The translations under genes were made by a program, and so were the position numbers. From contig WPIO01000091.1 of assembly GCA_009760855.2 (NCBI GenBank), positions 496,001 to 560,000 of the forward strand: a stretch of DNA of 64,000 nucleotides, written 5' to 3'. Positions 11,945 to 62,529 of the stretch are shown piece after piece (the stretch's first letter is position 1; each line of letters opens with the position of its first letter). Below the pieces are notes generated by a model. The model was given only the letters and a program-made list of their open reading frames with translations. It ran no database searches and was not told the origin of the DNA. Origin of the DNA: Cristatella mucedo (Eukaryota; Bryozoa; Phylactolaemata; Cristatellidae).

Positions 11945-13910
11945 CCTTTTCTCCGGTGAGGCCTAAGGACAAAAAACTTCTGCGGTGCCTATTCTACCGC
12001 AGTACAGTCCACAGAGCCTGAGCTTTACTGTAAATTCAGGTTACTAGTGTTTACCTTAACATTTGCCTCAGTCGAATGTCGATATGGTTTGATAGTCATT
12101 CCATAGGTTTAACATCAGGTAACTAGCTGGGCAACCGCACAAACGCTGAAAGAGATTCGTCAAAAATAGAGCGTCTTGTATTGTACGGTAAATGTAGCAG
12201 GTGTCCGCAAAAATCGATGTACATTCTTCTCATTGACAAGTCTGTGTGTAAGTGTCAAGCACAATGGACTATCAAGATGTTTTTTTGGACCGTAATAACT
12301 CATAGGGCTTTCAGGTATACAGTTTTCATAGAAGCTTTTGACATGGAAGGGGCAAATATAAAGAAAATTAGACCTGCTTGTCTGTAGATGTGCTTAATAC
12401 GTTACTAGCAGAAGCCGGCAGACAGCGAGTCACCTTGGGAGATTAATAATTGAGTCATTTGACCTTTCTTGGGAATGGACGCATGCATTTGAGCTCCAAG
12501 AGAAAAATGAAAAGGCCACCTTAAGAAACTTTCCTTTTACGAACAATTTTTGCAATTAACATGAATGGTAACTCACCAAGTGTGAGAAACAAAATATGTA
12601 GGGAACACAGAAGCGAAAAAAGTTCGGAAAAAGTATTACTATTGCAAGTCCTGGCAGTTGGCGATAGACAGACTACGACAACGCTTGGCAGCTTTGGATG
12701 ACTCCGTAAAAGATATTCCATGGGCTCTTTCACGTCTTTAACGAGCGTTGCCTACGCATACTGCAGAATGGCCACCGGGGTCAAAAAGGGCATACATAGA
12801 TGTAATAGAGGGCGTGCTGCTTACGTTCTTCTACATTTCTTGAGGAGGTGCGTGTAGGGAGATTTGAAAAACGTGAGTAATAGTGGTCGTGCGTCAATTG
12901 CCTCACGGCTGTTCAATGCAAGTCTCACACTTCGCCAGGACCAGCCGCGGGAGATTCACGAATAATTGTCGACACAGCGGCACGTCTCAAGGACTGCATT
13001 TAAACGGCAGTGGAATGATAGCAGGTATGCACGATCTTACCGAATAGCATGGTCACTAAGAGCCGGCGAACCACGGACTGTTGGCTCGGAAGCGGGAGCA
13101 CTTGCCGACGGGACGGCAGGCACGCTGGCGGTGCATTTAAATGTTCTTTATCAGAAAGGATGTAGGAGAATTGGACGAAAAAGAAAACGCCATTTAAACC
13201 GGTATTGCCTCTGTTTATTTGCGTCTTTGATGCTCATTTGATATTGACTTTCTTAAATCTCGCACAGTCAGAAAACGCAAGCTGCTATAGGCGAACTGGT
13301 CTGCAGCCAGCACAATCATGTCGCCAGATCATAATTAGAATGGCTTTGATGGACTCTGCATCCAGTGTCTGCTAAGAGCAACAGGCGTTTCAGCGTTGGC
13401 ATTTTCATCGTGAATAGGTGAAGCAAGAATTAATCCGTAAACTAGGCTTGTGGCTGCGTCGTATGGACTTATATTAGTGCTACATACTTTAAAACATTAG
13501 TTTTACTGTGCAATACTCGCCAAATAAAAGCCAATGCGCGACGACTCGTGAGCTGCTACTTCTATACTATTACATCCTCAACTCTCATCCAGAGTCAGCT
13601 ATGCTTCTCATTTTGCTTAGGAAACTAAAGTCTGTTGGCTTCCGTGTCGGAGCCAACAGCCACTTTGCCTTTTGGATGTGCTATATAATCTTTCCAGATG
13701 AACCCCCAAATTGTCCTGGAGGCTTCGTACAGTTACAGGGAAGATGCATCACACTATATTACAGGAACTCGCGAAATTTGGCAGGCTTTGCAAGCCATCA
13801 GTAGTAAGATCGTTACTTCACTGCTTTATCAGAGAAGCCTCAACTGCAATCGAGCTTTCTATTTGTTGGGCCGCGCTTGTTGCTATGTGGTGCTTGGCGG
13901 CTGTTTGAGG
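11945..13910. other. No recognisable gene
   Basis: Short frames only. A frame at 12966-13241 is open but shows no domain, no clear exon boundaries and no similarity recognised. Confidence 0.4.
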
Positions 13911-13933
13911 GATATATATATATATATATATAT

Positions 13934-14070
13934 AATTCATTTATATAGCGCCCCAAGAGAACTTAATCTCTATTCAGGCGTTTCACATATGCCTCGGGGC
14001 TTGAGCCCACGACCTCAGTCAGACCTTGGTCGGGGCGAGCACCTTATCCGCTAGACCAAACCAGCTCGGC
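13934..14070 (-). mobile_element. tRNA-derived SINE, family 1
   Basis: Inverted copy of 3949-4098. Box B (GGGCTTGAGCCCC on one strand) and box A (TGGTCTAGCGG) are readable on the minus strand; the terminal hairpin ends in (AT)n at 13911-13935. Mutational differences from the other copies are few. Confidence 0.87.
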
Positions 14071-14074
14071 GGGT

Positions 14075-15940
14075 TGTATCCGTTCTGCGTAAAAGTTAGG
14101 TTTTTCTTAATCAAATTAAAGACACGCTAAATAGTATACTGTTTACTGAAGTTACTGTGTGCCTTCTTTTGGCTGCTGATTTTACAAGTCATTACTGTCT
14201 TTGCTCATATAAATTCAAGCTCCTGCTCTTTAACAGCGAGTTCTTTTTAGTGAATTATTTTGCCAATGCTCGCATTTTAGACTTTGCCAGTTCGCGGATT
14301 GCTCAGGTACTCACTAAACGTCGCTTAGGTTGTACGTGGTTGAGTTTGGAAACCGTTTCATTTCGACTAAGTGCGCGTATGCGCTAGCTGACGTCGCGGG
14401 AGTTAGTGCTAATAAGTACATGTGCTTTCTTTTCAATATTAGCCAAATGTAAAAGAAAGATGTATTTCTAACAAGGCGCCCTACCAATGTCTTCTTACTA
14501 TTATCGTTAAAATCATTATTCGCTTAAGTTGAAATGAATTTTACTTTTGATATCGCTTTTGTTATTAATAATATTAGGATTTTTATTGTAAATATCGACT
14601 TAATAGGGTGGAATTTGAATCCGTAAGGTGCTGTCGCAGTTCCCGATGGCTACGGTCGCTGGCAGTTCCGGAGCCAAAGGTGGTTTCTCGGATGAGGCAG
14701 ACGCATCAAAACATTTTACGGGCCGTTCAACAGCAGTGATATGCCCGCCCGATACCACTTATGCTTCCGGCGTTGACGGTAGAGATGTTTCGTCGTAATG
14801 AAGCAACTATACGTGCGTCCCAAACAAACCCATCAAACAAGGTCATGCGGATGTGGCCTTTGTACAAAGGACTGCTGCAGACATGGAAACAGCCATTTTT
14901 CTTGTGCAAGGCATAAAGTAAGCATTCTACATTGCGGGCGAAGCCCCGTTACAAGGGAGGCAAGCATCTCGAGCAGGACGCTTACCGGCTTTAGTAGCGC
15001 CACCTCGAGGCGAGTTACTGAGTAGTGGGTTGAGCTGAGAATGACACATAAGAACTCCCTTTTGACCGGATGCGATATCTCTTAGGGCCATTTTCATATG
15101 TTTGACCTCTGTTCTAACCCACCTTCCACACGCTTTGCATGCAGGTGTCCCACCATGGTCTGTGTTATACTCGGGGACCAACAAACTGGCAAACCGAATG
15201 AACACGCACTCAAATGCGTTTACTCACTCAAATTCCATCATCTTCTTCATTGCCGCAATTTTCCGTGCGACAGCACAAACATGCGATACCTTTGATCTAT
15301 CCGGTTATATTTCCTGCTAGGCGCATGTAAATGTCTAGCCAGCCGAGGGACGGCAGAGGAACTGGAGCGAGAGTGCTACGACGAAGTTTGTCGCTGTGGA
15401 AGAAATAGAAGCGGAAGTGGGTTCTGTAGACTTGCATGGACTATTACAAATGCATAATGTCTTATCGCTGCAGCAGTAGGCTTTCCAAAGGTAGACAGTT
15501 GAGGAATTTCGCAAGCGAAGGTAAGTGAGATGGGCGGGTTAATCACCACGTGATGTGCTGAACAGCACTCGTCTCGATTATACAAGTCTGATTAGGATCC
15601 ATTGCCTCTGACAGATCGAACCTTCAAAATCTTGTTATTTAAATATTGCGACGGACTTTTGAGCAAAAGAAGACCTCATATTGCGTAGGTTCAGTAAAAA
15701 TCTCGCATAAATTAAAACTATACTTTAATGAGAAAAATTAACTCTGCACATCTGGTTTGAAGCCTTCAGGTGGTCTGCCGGCATACAGAGACTAAAAAGT
15801 ATGTGATAAGTCTCGTAAATTTACATAATGCAAGTATTTCAGATTAAGAGCGGCAGATAAACTTAAAATAAAGTACGTGGTGTATTCATAGGTCTCAATT
15901 AGAAGTCAGAGTAGGTCACAATCACAAGCAGAAAATCATA
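14075..15940. other. No recognisable gene
   Basis: Short overlapping frames on both strands near 14727-15320 without domain, splice support or repeat identity. Confidence 0.4.
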
Positions 15941-16027
15941 GGCGTAGTAATCTCAAGTGTTACAGGCGTAATAATCTCAAGTGTTACAGGCGTCATAATC
16001 TCGTGTTACAGGCGTCATAATCTCAAG
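15941..16027 (+). repeat. Short tandem repeat, unit about 24 bp
   Basis: Three to four imperfect copies of a unit containing ATAATCTCAAGTGTTACAGG; the third copy has lost three bases. Related single unit remains nearby at about 16050. Confidence 0.8.
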
Positions 16028-16204
16028 CCACGACTTACTCTTACTTAGTAATCTCAAGTGTGATTCTCCTAGTTTTTTAACCGCTTACACGTTAGCGCCT
16101 TACCATGTGATCATTGCTGTAATCTAGCTCATCATTTATCTTGTGCTTCTTTTTCGGCAAAATGGAAAAGATTACAGAGTCCATGTCTACATTAGTAGCA
16201 TCCC

Positions 16205-16675
16205 CTCCGAAATCCTGTCCCTCAATAGATACCCCGCTGGAGTGCTCTCTCTTAGTTCTCCGCAGCACAGAACTGTGTAAATTCAGGAAGAAAGGCCAAT
16301 AGTGACCTCATCCTGAACATCGTCCCCCAATCAAAGACGATTACTAGTAATCCAGACGCTATTCTCACTGTCTTTCTCGGACCATGCATAGATCTGCAGC
16401 TGCCTTGCCTAACTGCACTAATAAATGTCTTTATAGGCTCAGGTCGTGTCCTTTCACCTTTCAAAAGGGATTTAGTTAGGCCACTGTTGATGAAAGTAAC
16501 AATAAACCACGAGAGCAACTTCTACCGAGTCTGGCTTCTTGCCGAGTCTGTACCGTTCCTATAAGAAACTGGAAGGCATTGTGGCAGACCGGCTGAACTC
16601 TTACATCGACAGTTCAAACCTAGCGAGTAAGTTCCAGTCTTGTTTTAGACCTAATCAATCCACAGAATCAGCATA
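16205..16675 (+). mobile_element. Decayed L2 internal fragment (linker to RT start)
   Basis: Plus-strand remnants correspond to the region before the RT core: SKTITSNPDAILTVFLG, then SNFYRVWLL.SL and a RT block 0/1 remnant (ADRLNSYIDSSNLASKFQS). It stops at the ESA block near 16675; both ends are missing. Confidence 0.65.
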
Positions 16676-16679
16676 AACA

Positions 16680-18655
16680 AATTATGTCCTTCGCTGTCAT
16701 TCGAGCATTAACTTCAAGCCTCATTACAGTATCAGCATTGGTTCCTGCAGACTGCTTGTTAGCCATCACATTTCTGGTATATGTATCTAACTTTAGCTGC
16801 ATACATCGGCGTACCTTCACCTTCAAAGTGTACACACTCGCAAGATTCGTACGTTCAGATGGTGCTATTTGCTGCTCGGCTGCTTTTACTGCATCATGAA
16901 ATCCGCGGCTGGAGCATATTTTTAGAAATCGCTTAATGTTTGAACGATGCACTTCGTCTATTTGCTTGGTTTTCATTTATAATGGTGGCAAGTTTTGCAA
17001 AATTTCAGTGGTGAAAGTTCAAGGGAAATTTTCCTAAGCCCAATGTTTGGCGTAGCATACGGTAACTTTATTGTTCAAGGGCCGGATATCGTGGTTACGC
17101 AGTAAGTCAATCATTCGAGAGAAAAAAGAATTTATCTTTCAAGTTAATGTTGGATGTTGGATATTAATGTTTGACCTCCTGAGATCATGTACTAAACACT
17201 TTGCTGGGTCCTTTTTTCCGGAATAAGACTTGCATAAGGTGACTGCTGAGGCTCTTCAGAAATTATGCAACATTTAATACATAAAATTTTACAAACTGAG
17301 TTTAGCAACTTTCAAGTCTAGTAAGATCTAGGCCAGAAACACAGCGCTCGTAACGTTACAAGTCTCAGCCAAAATGCAAAAACAACCAGCGAAGCTCTGA
17401 GACCTATATTCACGGCTACTGCAAAAGCATACTTGCAAAAGCATGCCTAGTAGAACACTGCAGAGACAAAGAGTGCTGTTAACATAAAAAGAAAGAAAGA
17501 AAGATCTAATCATTGAAAGTCCATATCCATTGCATAGATTTGCCTATGTGACAGAGACGCATAGTTACTGGTATTCAACGGAGGCCATGGCGTACACCAA
17601 CTATTACATGGTTCAATGACGCAGAGCACGGCCGAGTGCCAGTAGCAAGGCACCAATTTTTGAAGCACAAATGACTGCATATTTTATGGATTATGCCATT
17701 CTACTGCCGATGCTGGTAGAGGTTATCGCATAATAGGTTCCTACACGTTGTAACTCAAGAACTATGACTAACGAGTATCTGACACTATCAGGCTATATAA
17801 GCAGGTGGCTGAATTTGCAAATCGAAGATATTTGGAATCTGCGCTCAGAAAAATCTGTGCTTATTCTGGGTTTAAAAATTCACGTTGTTTGCTGGTTTTA
17901 TGTTGGCAGAATCAGTTTTCTTTACCGAGCTTCAAATTTGGTTTTTTTCTGGTGAGAAAACTCAAACTTTTGCCGAAACTAACTTTTAGGCTATCGTGAG
18001 CTTCTCTAGCCAAAGATTGTGAATAGCTACGATTGCATTGGAATCTGAATAGCTACTAGCGACGGGTGCTGATTCTGTCAGCAGATTCTGTCAACACAAT
18101 AGATTTGATAGAGTGGCTACTGGTTAAAGGACTGTACAGCAAAAGTCTATTTAAAAAATTGCTAGAAGTCCCTGTTTTGCAACTCTGCTAAAAGAGAGAG
18201 CACGCACCTGCAGTGATATCAACAATCTATAAATAAGTTGAGTTGCAGTCAGATTATTCGCATTTAGGAGGACAATGCTTAGTGACTGCTATTAATTCTA
18301 ATGACTGTACCCGGCAACAAGCTGCCCTGAATGCTATCAATAGCTGTCTAATGATATTTCTACTACATCAAGCGTTAAATATAATTTTTTTCAGCTTTGC
18401 ATTCGCTTTGTGAATCAGTTGTAGATCGATATTCGAGTTTGTTCTTTGAGTTATTTATGTGTCATTAGCCAAGTGAGCTCTTTTAGATACGAGTTTAGCA
18501 TTACCCTATTAATTCTACAGATAAATTGTGCACTGTGTAGTTGATAATAGTAGCGATCACTTGTATCAAATGGATTGGATCCCTCACTGGTTCTTAGCCA
18601 TGTGTCGTCGATCTGGTAGAATATTTGTTCAAGCAATAATGCCTCTTCAAATTGC
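16680..18655. other. No recognisable gene
   Basis: AT-rich with short chance frames. No element boundary recognised. Confidence 0.4.
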
Positions 18656-18659
18656 ATTA

Positions 18660-18940
18660 TCTTAATGTAGAATATTACAGCATTTAGTGGGTCCCGGTGA
18701 TTCGTCGTTCATGTGCTTATGCGTGCTGACACTGTGCATGCTGCCACTAACCACATTTGCATGCTGACCCTGTGCATGTCACCCCTAACCATATTATTCA
18801 TTTTGTTTGTTTTTCAAGCATGATTTTACTTACCATTAGATTGCATTTCACTTTGCAGCAAATGTAAAGCGCCTAGAAATAGATTAAGTTCTCTGAGGGC
18901 GCTTTATCAAGTGCATTATTATTATTATTATTGTTATATT
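18660..18940 (+). mobile_element. L2 3' end, strongly 5'-truncated
   Basis: Begins in the last codons (ACAGCATTTAGTGGGTCCC), includes the untranslated region with GTGCTTATGCGTGCTGACAC, the terminal hairpin (TAGAAATAGATTAAGTTCTC) and (ATT)n. One of the least decayed 3' ends, nearly matching 38170-38426. Confidence 0.85.
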
Positions 18941-20693
18941 GAATTGTCATGAGCTGACCTGCTTCTTCTTCTTTAGGCGCTGCAGTCAGTCAAGCAGACT
19001 TATTGGTTATCAGGCTTGATATAATCATGATGGTCGATCTTAAAGTTTGCTTTAAAACTCTCGCTTAATATGCAATAAACCACCAATAACACGTGACATA
19101 ACTCTAGTGACGCCTGTGACCTGTTCGCTTTGACCAAGAACTGGTTGAAATCGATTACTACTCCAGCCATAACTGCTACCGCTCCGACAGGCCTCGCTTT
19201 ATTTCATAGCGCTAGATCGATCGAAATTGGTGAAGGAGTCACCACGTTTGCTCGTTCCTCCCTTTCTTTCAAATCATTTTCGGTCACCTAGAAGCAATCG
19301 TGTTGTTTCTCGAATCTCTTTTTTTGGTCAATCTATCAGTAAGTTGTCGATGGCAGCAATTTATTCCCCTCAGATGCCAAGTATTCCTTCTTTTCTAATC
19401 TCTGACCTCGTTTACATTATATGTGCCAGAAATCGTTGTTTCCTGTTCTGTGTGATTTTAGCCTTCCTTTTGACGAGTTAACCTATGCTTGTTGTGCTAA
19501 ATATAGTGCACTTACTGAAAAAGTTACTTACTGTCTTACTGTCACTTACTGTCTCTTGCGGCTCGTGTGAGTAACCACACTCGCAAAAATTGGTCACGCA
19601 CTCGATAACATATTCTCTCACGAATGTACGCTATCATCGGTGTTACCTAAATTCTGCGGTTCTGACCATGTTAGAATCTTTATCAGTCTGTATGATGTGT
19701 CGTTCTGCGCATCCGAAATCATCTGTGCATTGCAAAACCTTAAGACCCCTGATTTTTTTGCGTTCTGCACGAAAATACATTCTGATCTATCCTCAATGGA
19801 AGAAGGATACAACACGCTACTTTTCCGACATGCTTGACGTTATCACTTCTCTGACTAAGCCCACCAGGTGGCCTTTGGCTTACCCCAGTCAATAACCTCA
19901 GGTATACGAAGGTTTATGTAGATCACGTCAATTTATCCATGAAATTCAAGTCAAGCATCCGTAATAACATCGTCGAATCTTATATTCACAACCAAAACTG
20001 CTTGGGCTTTCTATCAGCTGTCTCGCCAACAGCGCTCAGACTAGCGCCTTACCTAATGATCCTTGAGGCGATCTAGCGAATTGTTCTCTGGCTTCTTTGT
20101 CAGCTAAATAGACAAGATCAGATAGTCCGCCCACGAGGTAGCAGCATCTCTACTGCACTCCTGCCCCTCATTAATGAACACAGAACGTATCTTCCTCAGC
20201 TCCCAGCAGCACCTTAATGTCTGTATTCAAGGCGGCCACGAGTGACCTCAAACTGAACTTCATCTCCCGGTCAAAGAAAACTACTGGATCTCTATGGCCT
20301 ATTCTCGATGTCCTACTTCTACGATGCATAGCTCTTCTGCTACCTCATGTAAATAACTTTTTAAATAAGCCCCTTGCCTCAGGTCTCCCCTGCACCTTTC
20401 AAAGAGACAGTTGTAAGGCCCCTAATTAAGAAAGGAGCACTAGAAAAAGTTAACCAAGAGTCACTTCTATCGGTTCTCTTAACTCCCGCTCCTATGGAAA
20501 AAACCTGAAAAAGCAATGGTAATGGTGTATCGCCTAAAGTCTTATGCTGAAACCTCAAACCAATATAGACAATGTGCAGTCAGTTTTAGAGCTAACCATT
20601 CAACGGATGCAGCATTGTGTCGTGTTTATAACGATCTTCTCAGCAATGAAGACTTAGATAGAGTCCCCAGCTTGTTTTTATCGCTCTTTAGTG

Positions 20694-20872
20694 TGAGCCA
20701 TGATGGCTCACTAGATGAGGCGGTTGCTTTTCACAACCTCGGCCCCGAAGTCATGAATTCGAATCCTGCTGTGGGCGATCTTTTATTGCCACTGCATGCG
20801 GTAGTGATAGCCGTAAAGGCTCTTCTGTCGATATACGAAAGAAGGAGGCTCTTAACTCAGCTAGTATTTTGG
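20694..20872 (+). mobile_element. tRNA-derived SINE, family 2 (inside L2)
   Basis: ATGGCTCACTAGATGAGGCG head, a box B (AATTCGAATCCTG, near 20755) and the GTGATAGCC body match the copy at 32310-32498. It sits in the RT region of the surrounding L2 and is therefore younger than that L2. Confidence 0.8.
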
Positions 20873-21508
20873 CAGAGTTAGATACTATTGATCATTATTT
20901 CCTTCGCGAGTGCCTCTCATCTCGCCTCCGCATCACTGGCAGTGCATAAAAACGGTTTACATCTTATCTCAGTGAGAGACTTCGGAGCATTGATGTCAAC
21001 GGGTAGCAATAATCCAAGAAAATACTAAACTACCGATTACCCCTGTGCTCCCCGCATGGTTGCTTCTTTTCACAATATCTGCACTGCCCTATGCAAATAT
21101 AATCGCCAAGCGCGATCTAGCTTTGGCCTCTATTGACCGATGAGGCATTGCTGCACCTAAGCTTTGAGCTTTCCCAGCCTAACTACGTGTCAAACTCTCT
21201 CAGCTTCCTTGCTATATGTATTGCTGATATATAGACTTGGCTATGCCACCAACAAACCGAAACTCGAATTCGCACATAGCCTTTTTGTGCGCTCTCAAAG
21301 CCTAGAAGTTACTCCCGACTGATTTCATAACAGTTCCTGACTGGTGGGCATTTGAAAAGAAGTTTATAGCTCACCTATTCCTCGTTCCATTTTCTGCACC
21401 TGGTGATTTGTTCTTTACGTGCTATATCACCTCACCATGTGCATGTTACCAATAACCAAAGCATATTTAAAGTGCCTAGGAGAGATTAACAACTTTTTTG
21501 GTAATATT

Positions 21509-21514
21509 TTTATT
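21509..21514 (-). terminator. Possible polyadenylation signal for the TRPM gene
   Basis: The nearest AATAAA hexamer found on the minus strand downstream of the TGA stop, about 390 bp away. It lies in the 3' end of an oppositely oriented, decayed L2 copy, so if used the gene would borrow its signal from a retroelement. No transcript evidence. Confidence 0.25.
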
Positions 21515-21903
21515 AAAAATTATATCCTATTTCCAAACAGCTGAAAATATCTTCCAGCAAACTATACTAGGCAGTGCCATGGTTGTTGTTTTTCAATCCT
21601 AAAATGATTCGACAATGAGATGAAGAATGGACATGCTTACGATGAAATGATTTTTCTGCCAATAATATCACTTATTTAGATAGAGATTACCTTCAAAAGT
21701 GCAGGAGCAGTACAAGAAAACGCCTAAAGTGGAATCTTGAAATTTCAATCACAGGAGTCAGTGGTATTGCTGCAGCAAGCAGATTGATTTCGAAGACCGA
21801 CTGAGAAACTGTTTCCCTATAACTTGACTCTGAATACCTTCAACTGCTGTACTTTTACTGTCTGGAAGCGAGCAATATCATGAGGCAAGATCGTTGAATC
21901 CTT

Positions 21904-59302
<37,399 letters not shown>

Positions 59303-59689
59303 CTGTAATTATTAACATTAAAATTAAATTAAATTAAATAAATTAAAGTAAGATGTTCACAAAACATTGTTGTCACCAAATCAATTTTTTTATACCAGAC
59401 ACATACTTCGATGGATGCGTGTATAAATCCATCTCATTACTTTAAGAATACGATATTCCTGTAATTCTAGAATATATGAGAAGTTAGCGGAAACATAGAT
59501 GCGAAATCTGATCATTTTACGTCTATCAATAACGATTTCCATTACAGCGCCCACGTCAGTAAAATACTTAGCAATCCTTGGAGAGATACATCAGATATCT
59601 TCGCTTGATTTGTGTTGGCAAATAGATAAAATAGAGTTTATGCCCGAATGGGCAAGATTTTCTGGACACTTCATTCTCAGTTCCTTGTT

Positions 59690-60480
59690 CTACCTGAATC
59701 CCCGATTAAAGTCGTCACCAATGACTCCACTCGAAATTCGTCTCTTGTCTGAGAAGACTACAAGCCAACCAGGTCCTATACCTGCAGCTTTTCTTCTAGG
59801 ATGCTTAAATAAATGCTACTGCTGTTCAACATAAATAACATGATAAAGGCTCCTTAGCCTGGGGTCTTGCCGTAGCATCTTTCAAAGAGGCCGTTGTTAG
59901 GCCACTCAAGAAAAATTTTATATGAGACCCAGAAGACAGTAGCCAAGTCCGGCCACTATAACAATTTTCCTATCAATGACAATATGTAAAGAACAGCGGA
60001 ACGCCAGCCAAACTGCTCTATCAAAACTGGCCAACCTATTCTGACCTAGCAAGTAGGTTTGAGCTAGGTTTGAGAGCTAATCACTCATTCTCTTTCTCCA
60101 GACTGCCTATCAAGGCTACTTTCAAGTAAGGCCAGAGATCTTACCACTATCTCTTTTGACCACTCGTTTACCTTTGCCTCGAACTAACTTCAAAAACTAT
60201 TGAGACAGCACGTTTAGTTTGTTCGGTCCCAAAGCTGTGAACTACTCCCGACTGGCTTCACGACATCCTCTCACAAGGCAACATATAAAGAGAAGCTAAA
60301 ACTGAACCTTTTTTACAGCACTTGCTGGGTCCGTGTAAATTATCCTTTATGTGTTATTTGTGTTGTCGATATTTTTCATGTCATCACAGTGTTGACTTAC
60401 ATCCCTTACAGTATCTGCAAAGTATTTAGAAAGAGAATGATTTTCTAAAGGCGTACACAAATTTCCTGTCGTTATTATTA
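59690..60480 (+). mobile_element. Decayed L2 with internal deletion
   Basis: Linker remnants (SEKTTSQPGPIPAAFLLGCL) and RT start remnants up to about 60110 are followed directly by the 3' end (AGCTGTGAACTACTCCCGAC, hairpin near 60425-60460, (TTA)n tail). Confidence 0.65.
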
Positions 60481-60559
60481 TTATGATCACTTCGTCTGTA
60501 TTATGAAAAGCACGTAACAACCGTCAAAATCATGCTGGCATAGATAGACTCTTGCAGCT

Positions 60560-61570
60560 GTTTTAGCTGGCTCTGAAGGCAAAGTTTTATCTAATCGATC
60601 ATCAAGGCATTCGTGAGTGTCAATAATCTTGCCTGCGCTGACCGGACCTATCTGGCAATAGTTTAGCTATCACTCAGACATTGCAAGATTTCAGAGTGCA
60701 GATCTTAACGGTCAAAGGTGAATGGTCAAAGGCCATCCGGTGATGCTCCGCAGATTGGGGTAACGTTGGGACCTGTTATATGTCGGCTTGCTTTCAAAAC
60801 GTATTTTCACGCTTTTTCAGATTTAATTGCTAAGAAAAATGTTGACTTTCTTCTTTATGCACGTGGCACTCAGTTGTACCTCAGCTCAAACACCGCCTTC
60901 CACTAAATCACTAAGAGTTCAGTGTATATGTGACTTCAGGGACAGCCAAGCGGAATAACTAACAGGATGACTAACTAACCTTTTTTAATGTGGAAGTGAA
61001 TGAAATTCCAACTTTAATGGAAGACAAATTCTCTAGTTTAAATGCAATCAAAGGCAAATTAGAGATAATATGCATACCTAGTGTTAATTAAAAGTTAAAA
61101 AACCTAGCCCTTAAAATAGTCTTGACCGGCATAGCTTCTCAAGTTCACTCATCAAATTCAGCGTGTCCAATAAAAATTACGTTTTCTAGGCGACCATTTA
61201 AGCTCTCCATTTATTGGGCTTCCTTAGGCAGTATTACCGCCCTAAAGCTGATCCGTGCATGTGTGACATCCCGTTAAGACTTACGCAACTCACTTTTAGT
61301 ACGTATTCCTGCTGTTTCAAAACGATGCCTACACTTGGTGCAGAACTCAGCAGATTCGCTTTTCCTGTCATTAATGTACCAAATAGCATATATACCATTG
61401 TATTCTACCTCTTGACACGTCCTACACCGTCTGCCAATCAACAGCGCTTCAACATCAGGTTCTATAATCCACTTTTATCCTCCTTCTATCCGTGTCTGCA
61501 GAATATCTATCGGATACCTATACTCAAACGCATGAGCTGTAGCGACACCTGCACTAGAGTACAAACATGG
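60560..61570 (+). mobile_element. Decayed L2 RT region
   Basis: Remnants of block B (DAPQIGVTLGPVICRL) and block C (FLLYARGTQLYLS, a damaged YADD) at 60730-60895, then thumb remnants and LHLVQNSADSLFLS-like sequence near 61330. No 3' tail. Confidence 0.6.
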
Positions 61571-61823
61571 CACTCGTAAAGGGGCCAGTCCTGAATGGTG
61601 CGTTAGAAATGCCAATGAACTGGTCCCTCGAAGTATCGAGTCGCAGGTGGGCAGCCCTAATATACGCCGGTATGCTAAGGGTAGCAGAACAATCATGGCA
61701 ACAAATACCCGTGCCCGTTCCTTAACAGAACAAGTCCGTGAAAATAACGTAGACCAATCTAATTCATAGCCATACAGAGGTTCACGAGTGCAGCACCGGA
61801 GATAACGTATACCTATAGCGTAT

Positions 61824-61966
61824 GCCGAGCTGGTTTGGCTCAGCGGTTAAGGTGATCGACCCTACCAAGGTTTGCCGAGGTCGTGGACTCGAGCCCCGAT
61901 GCATATTTGAAGCGCCTGAATAGAGATTAGGTTCTCTTGGGGCGCTATACAAATGACTTATATATA
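61824..61966 (+). mobile_element. tRNA-derived SINE, family 1
   Basis: Box A TGGCTCAGCGG (about 61835-61845), box B GGACTCGAGCCCC (about 61885), terminal hairpin GAGATTAGGTTCTC and an A/T-rich tail. Third copy of the family of 3949-4098. Confidence 0.88.
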
Positions 61967-62314
61967 AAAATGATATATATACCTCATTTCAAAGATCAAA
62001 ACACCGCTGACTTGCTTGTCTAGTCTGGCTACAATTTAGAAGCTATATATATATGATGAAATTCTTAATCCGCTAGCCTAGAATCTATAAACCGACCACT
62101 AATAATCTCTAGAGCTGCATACTCTGGCTGACAACGAAACATTCAACCATTTCAACAGTCCAAAAAAGCTTCTCGTAGTTTCACCCTTTTTTCGCCCACT
62201 CTTATTATTACATTTGTTCAGCATGGCCCTAGGCCAACCTTAAATTATTTGGAAGAGAAGGCTTCATTGTGTGTGCTCTCCGAGGCTGAAACTTTCAGCT
62301 GAAAAAGAATCCGA

Positions 62315-62525
62315 CATCCCGGACTTGAATAAATTTTAAAAGAAGTAAATGGCTCACACTTTCCTCGGAGTATTTGCTCTGTCCGCGCAAACTGTCATTT
62401 GTTCTTCTTGGGCTCGTGCATGCTTATATTAAGTATATCATCACTAAAAATCTGTTTTGTAGCATACTTAAAAGAGGACTTCACTTTATTTAGGGGCTAT
62501 ACGAGTTTTCTATTGCTATTATTAT
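62315..62525 (+). mobile_element. Decayed L2 3' end
   Basis: TTTTAAAAGAAGTAAATGGC coding end, worn untranslated region and a reduced hairpin (GGGGCTATACGAGTTTTC) with TTATTATG tail. Confidence 0.55.
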
Positions 62526-62529
62526 GCAA

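Larger units (their letters stand above)
19590..21530 (+). mobile_element. Decayed L2 copy split by a SINE
   Basis: Starts in the endonuclease end (SDHVRIFISLYDVSF near 19660), continues through linker and RT (SLRITGSA, TSYLSERLRSIDVNG near 20920-21000) and reaches a worn 3' hairpin and tail near 21480-21530. Many stops and frameshifts. It is interrupted at 20694-20872 by SINE family 2, between the linker side and the D.IDH block. Confidence 0.75.
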
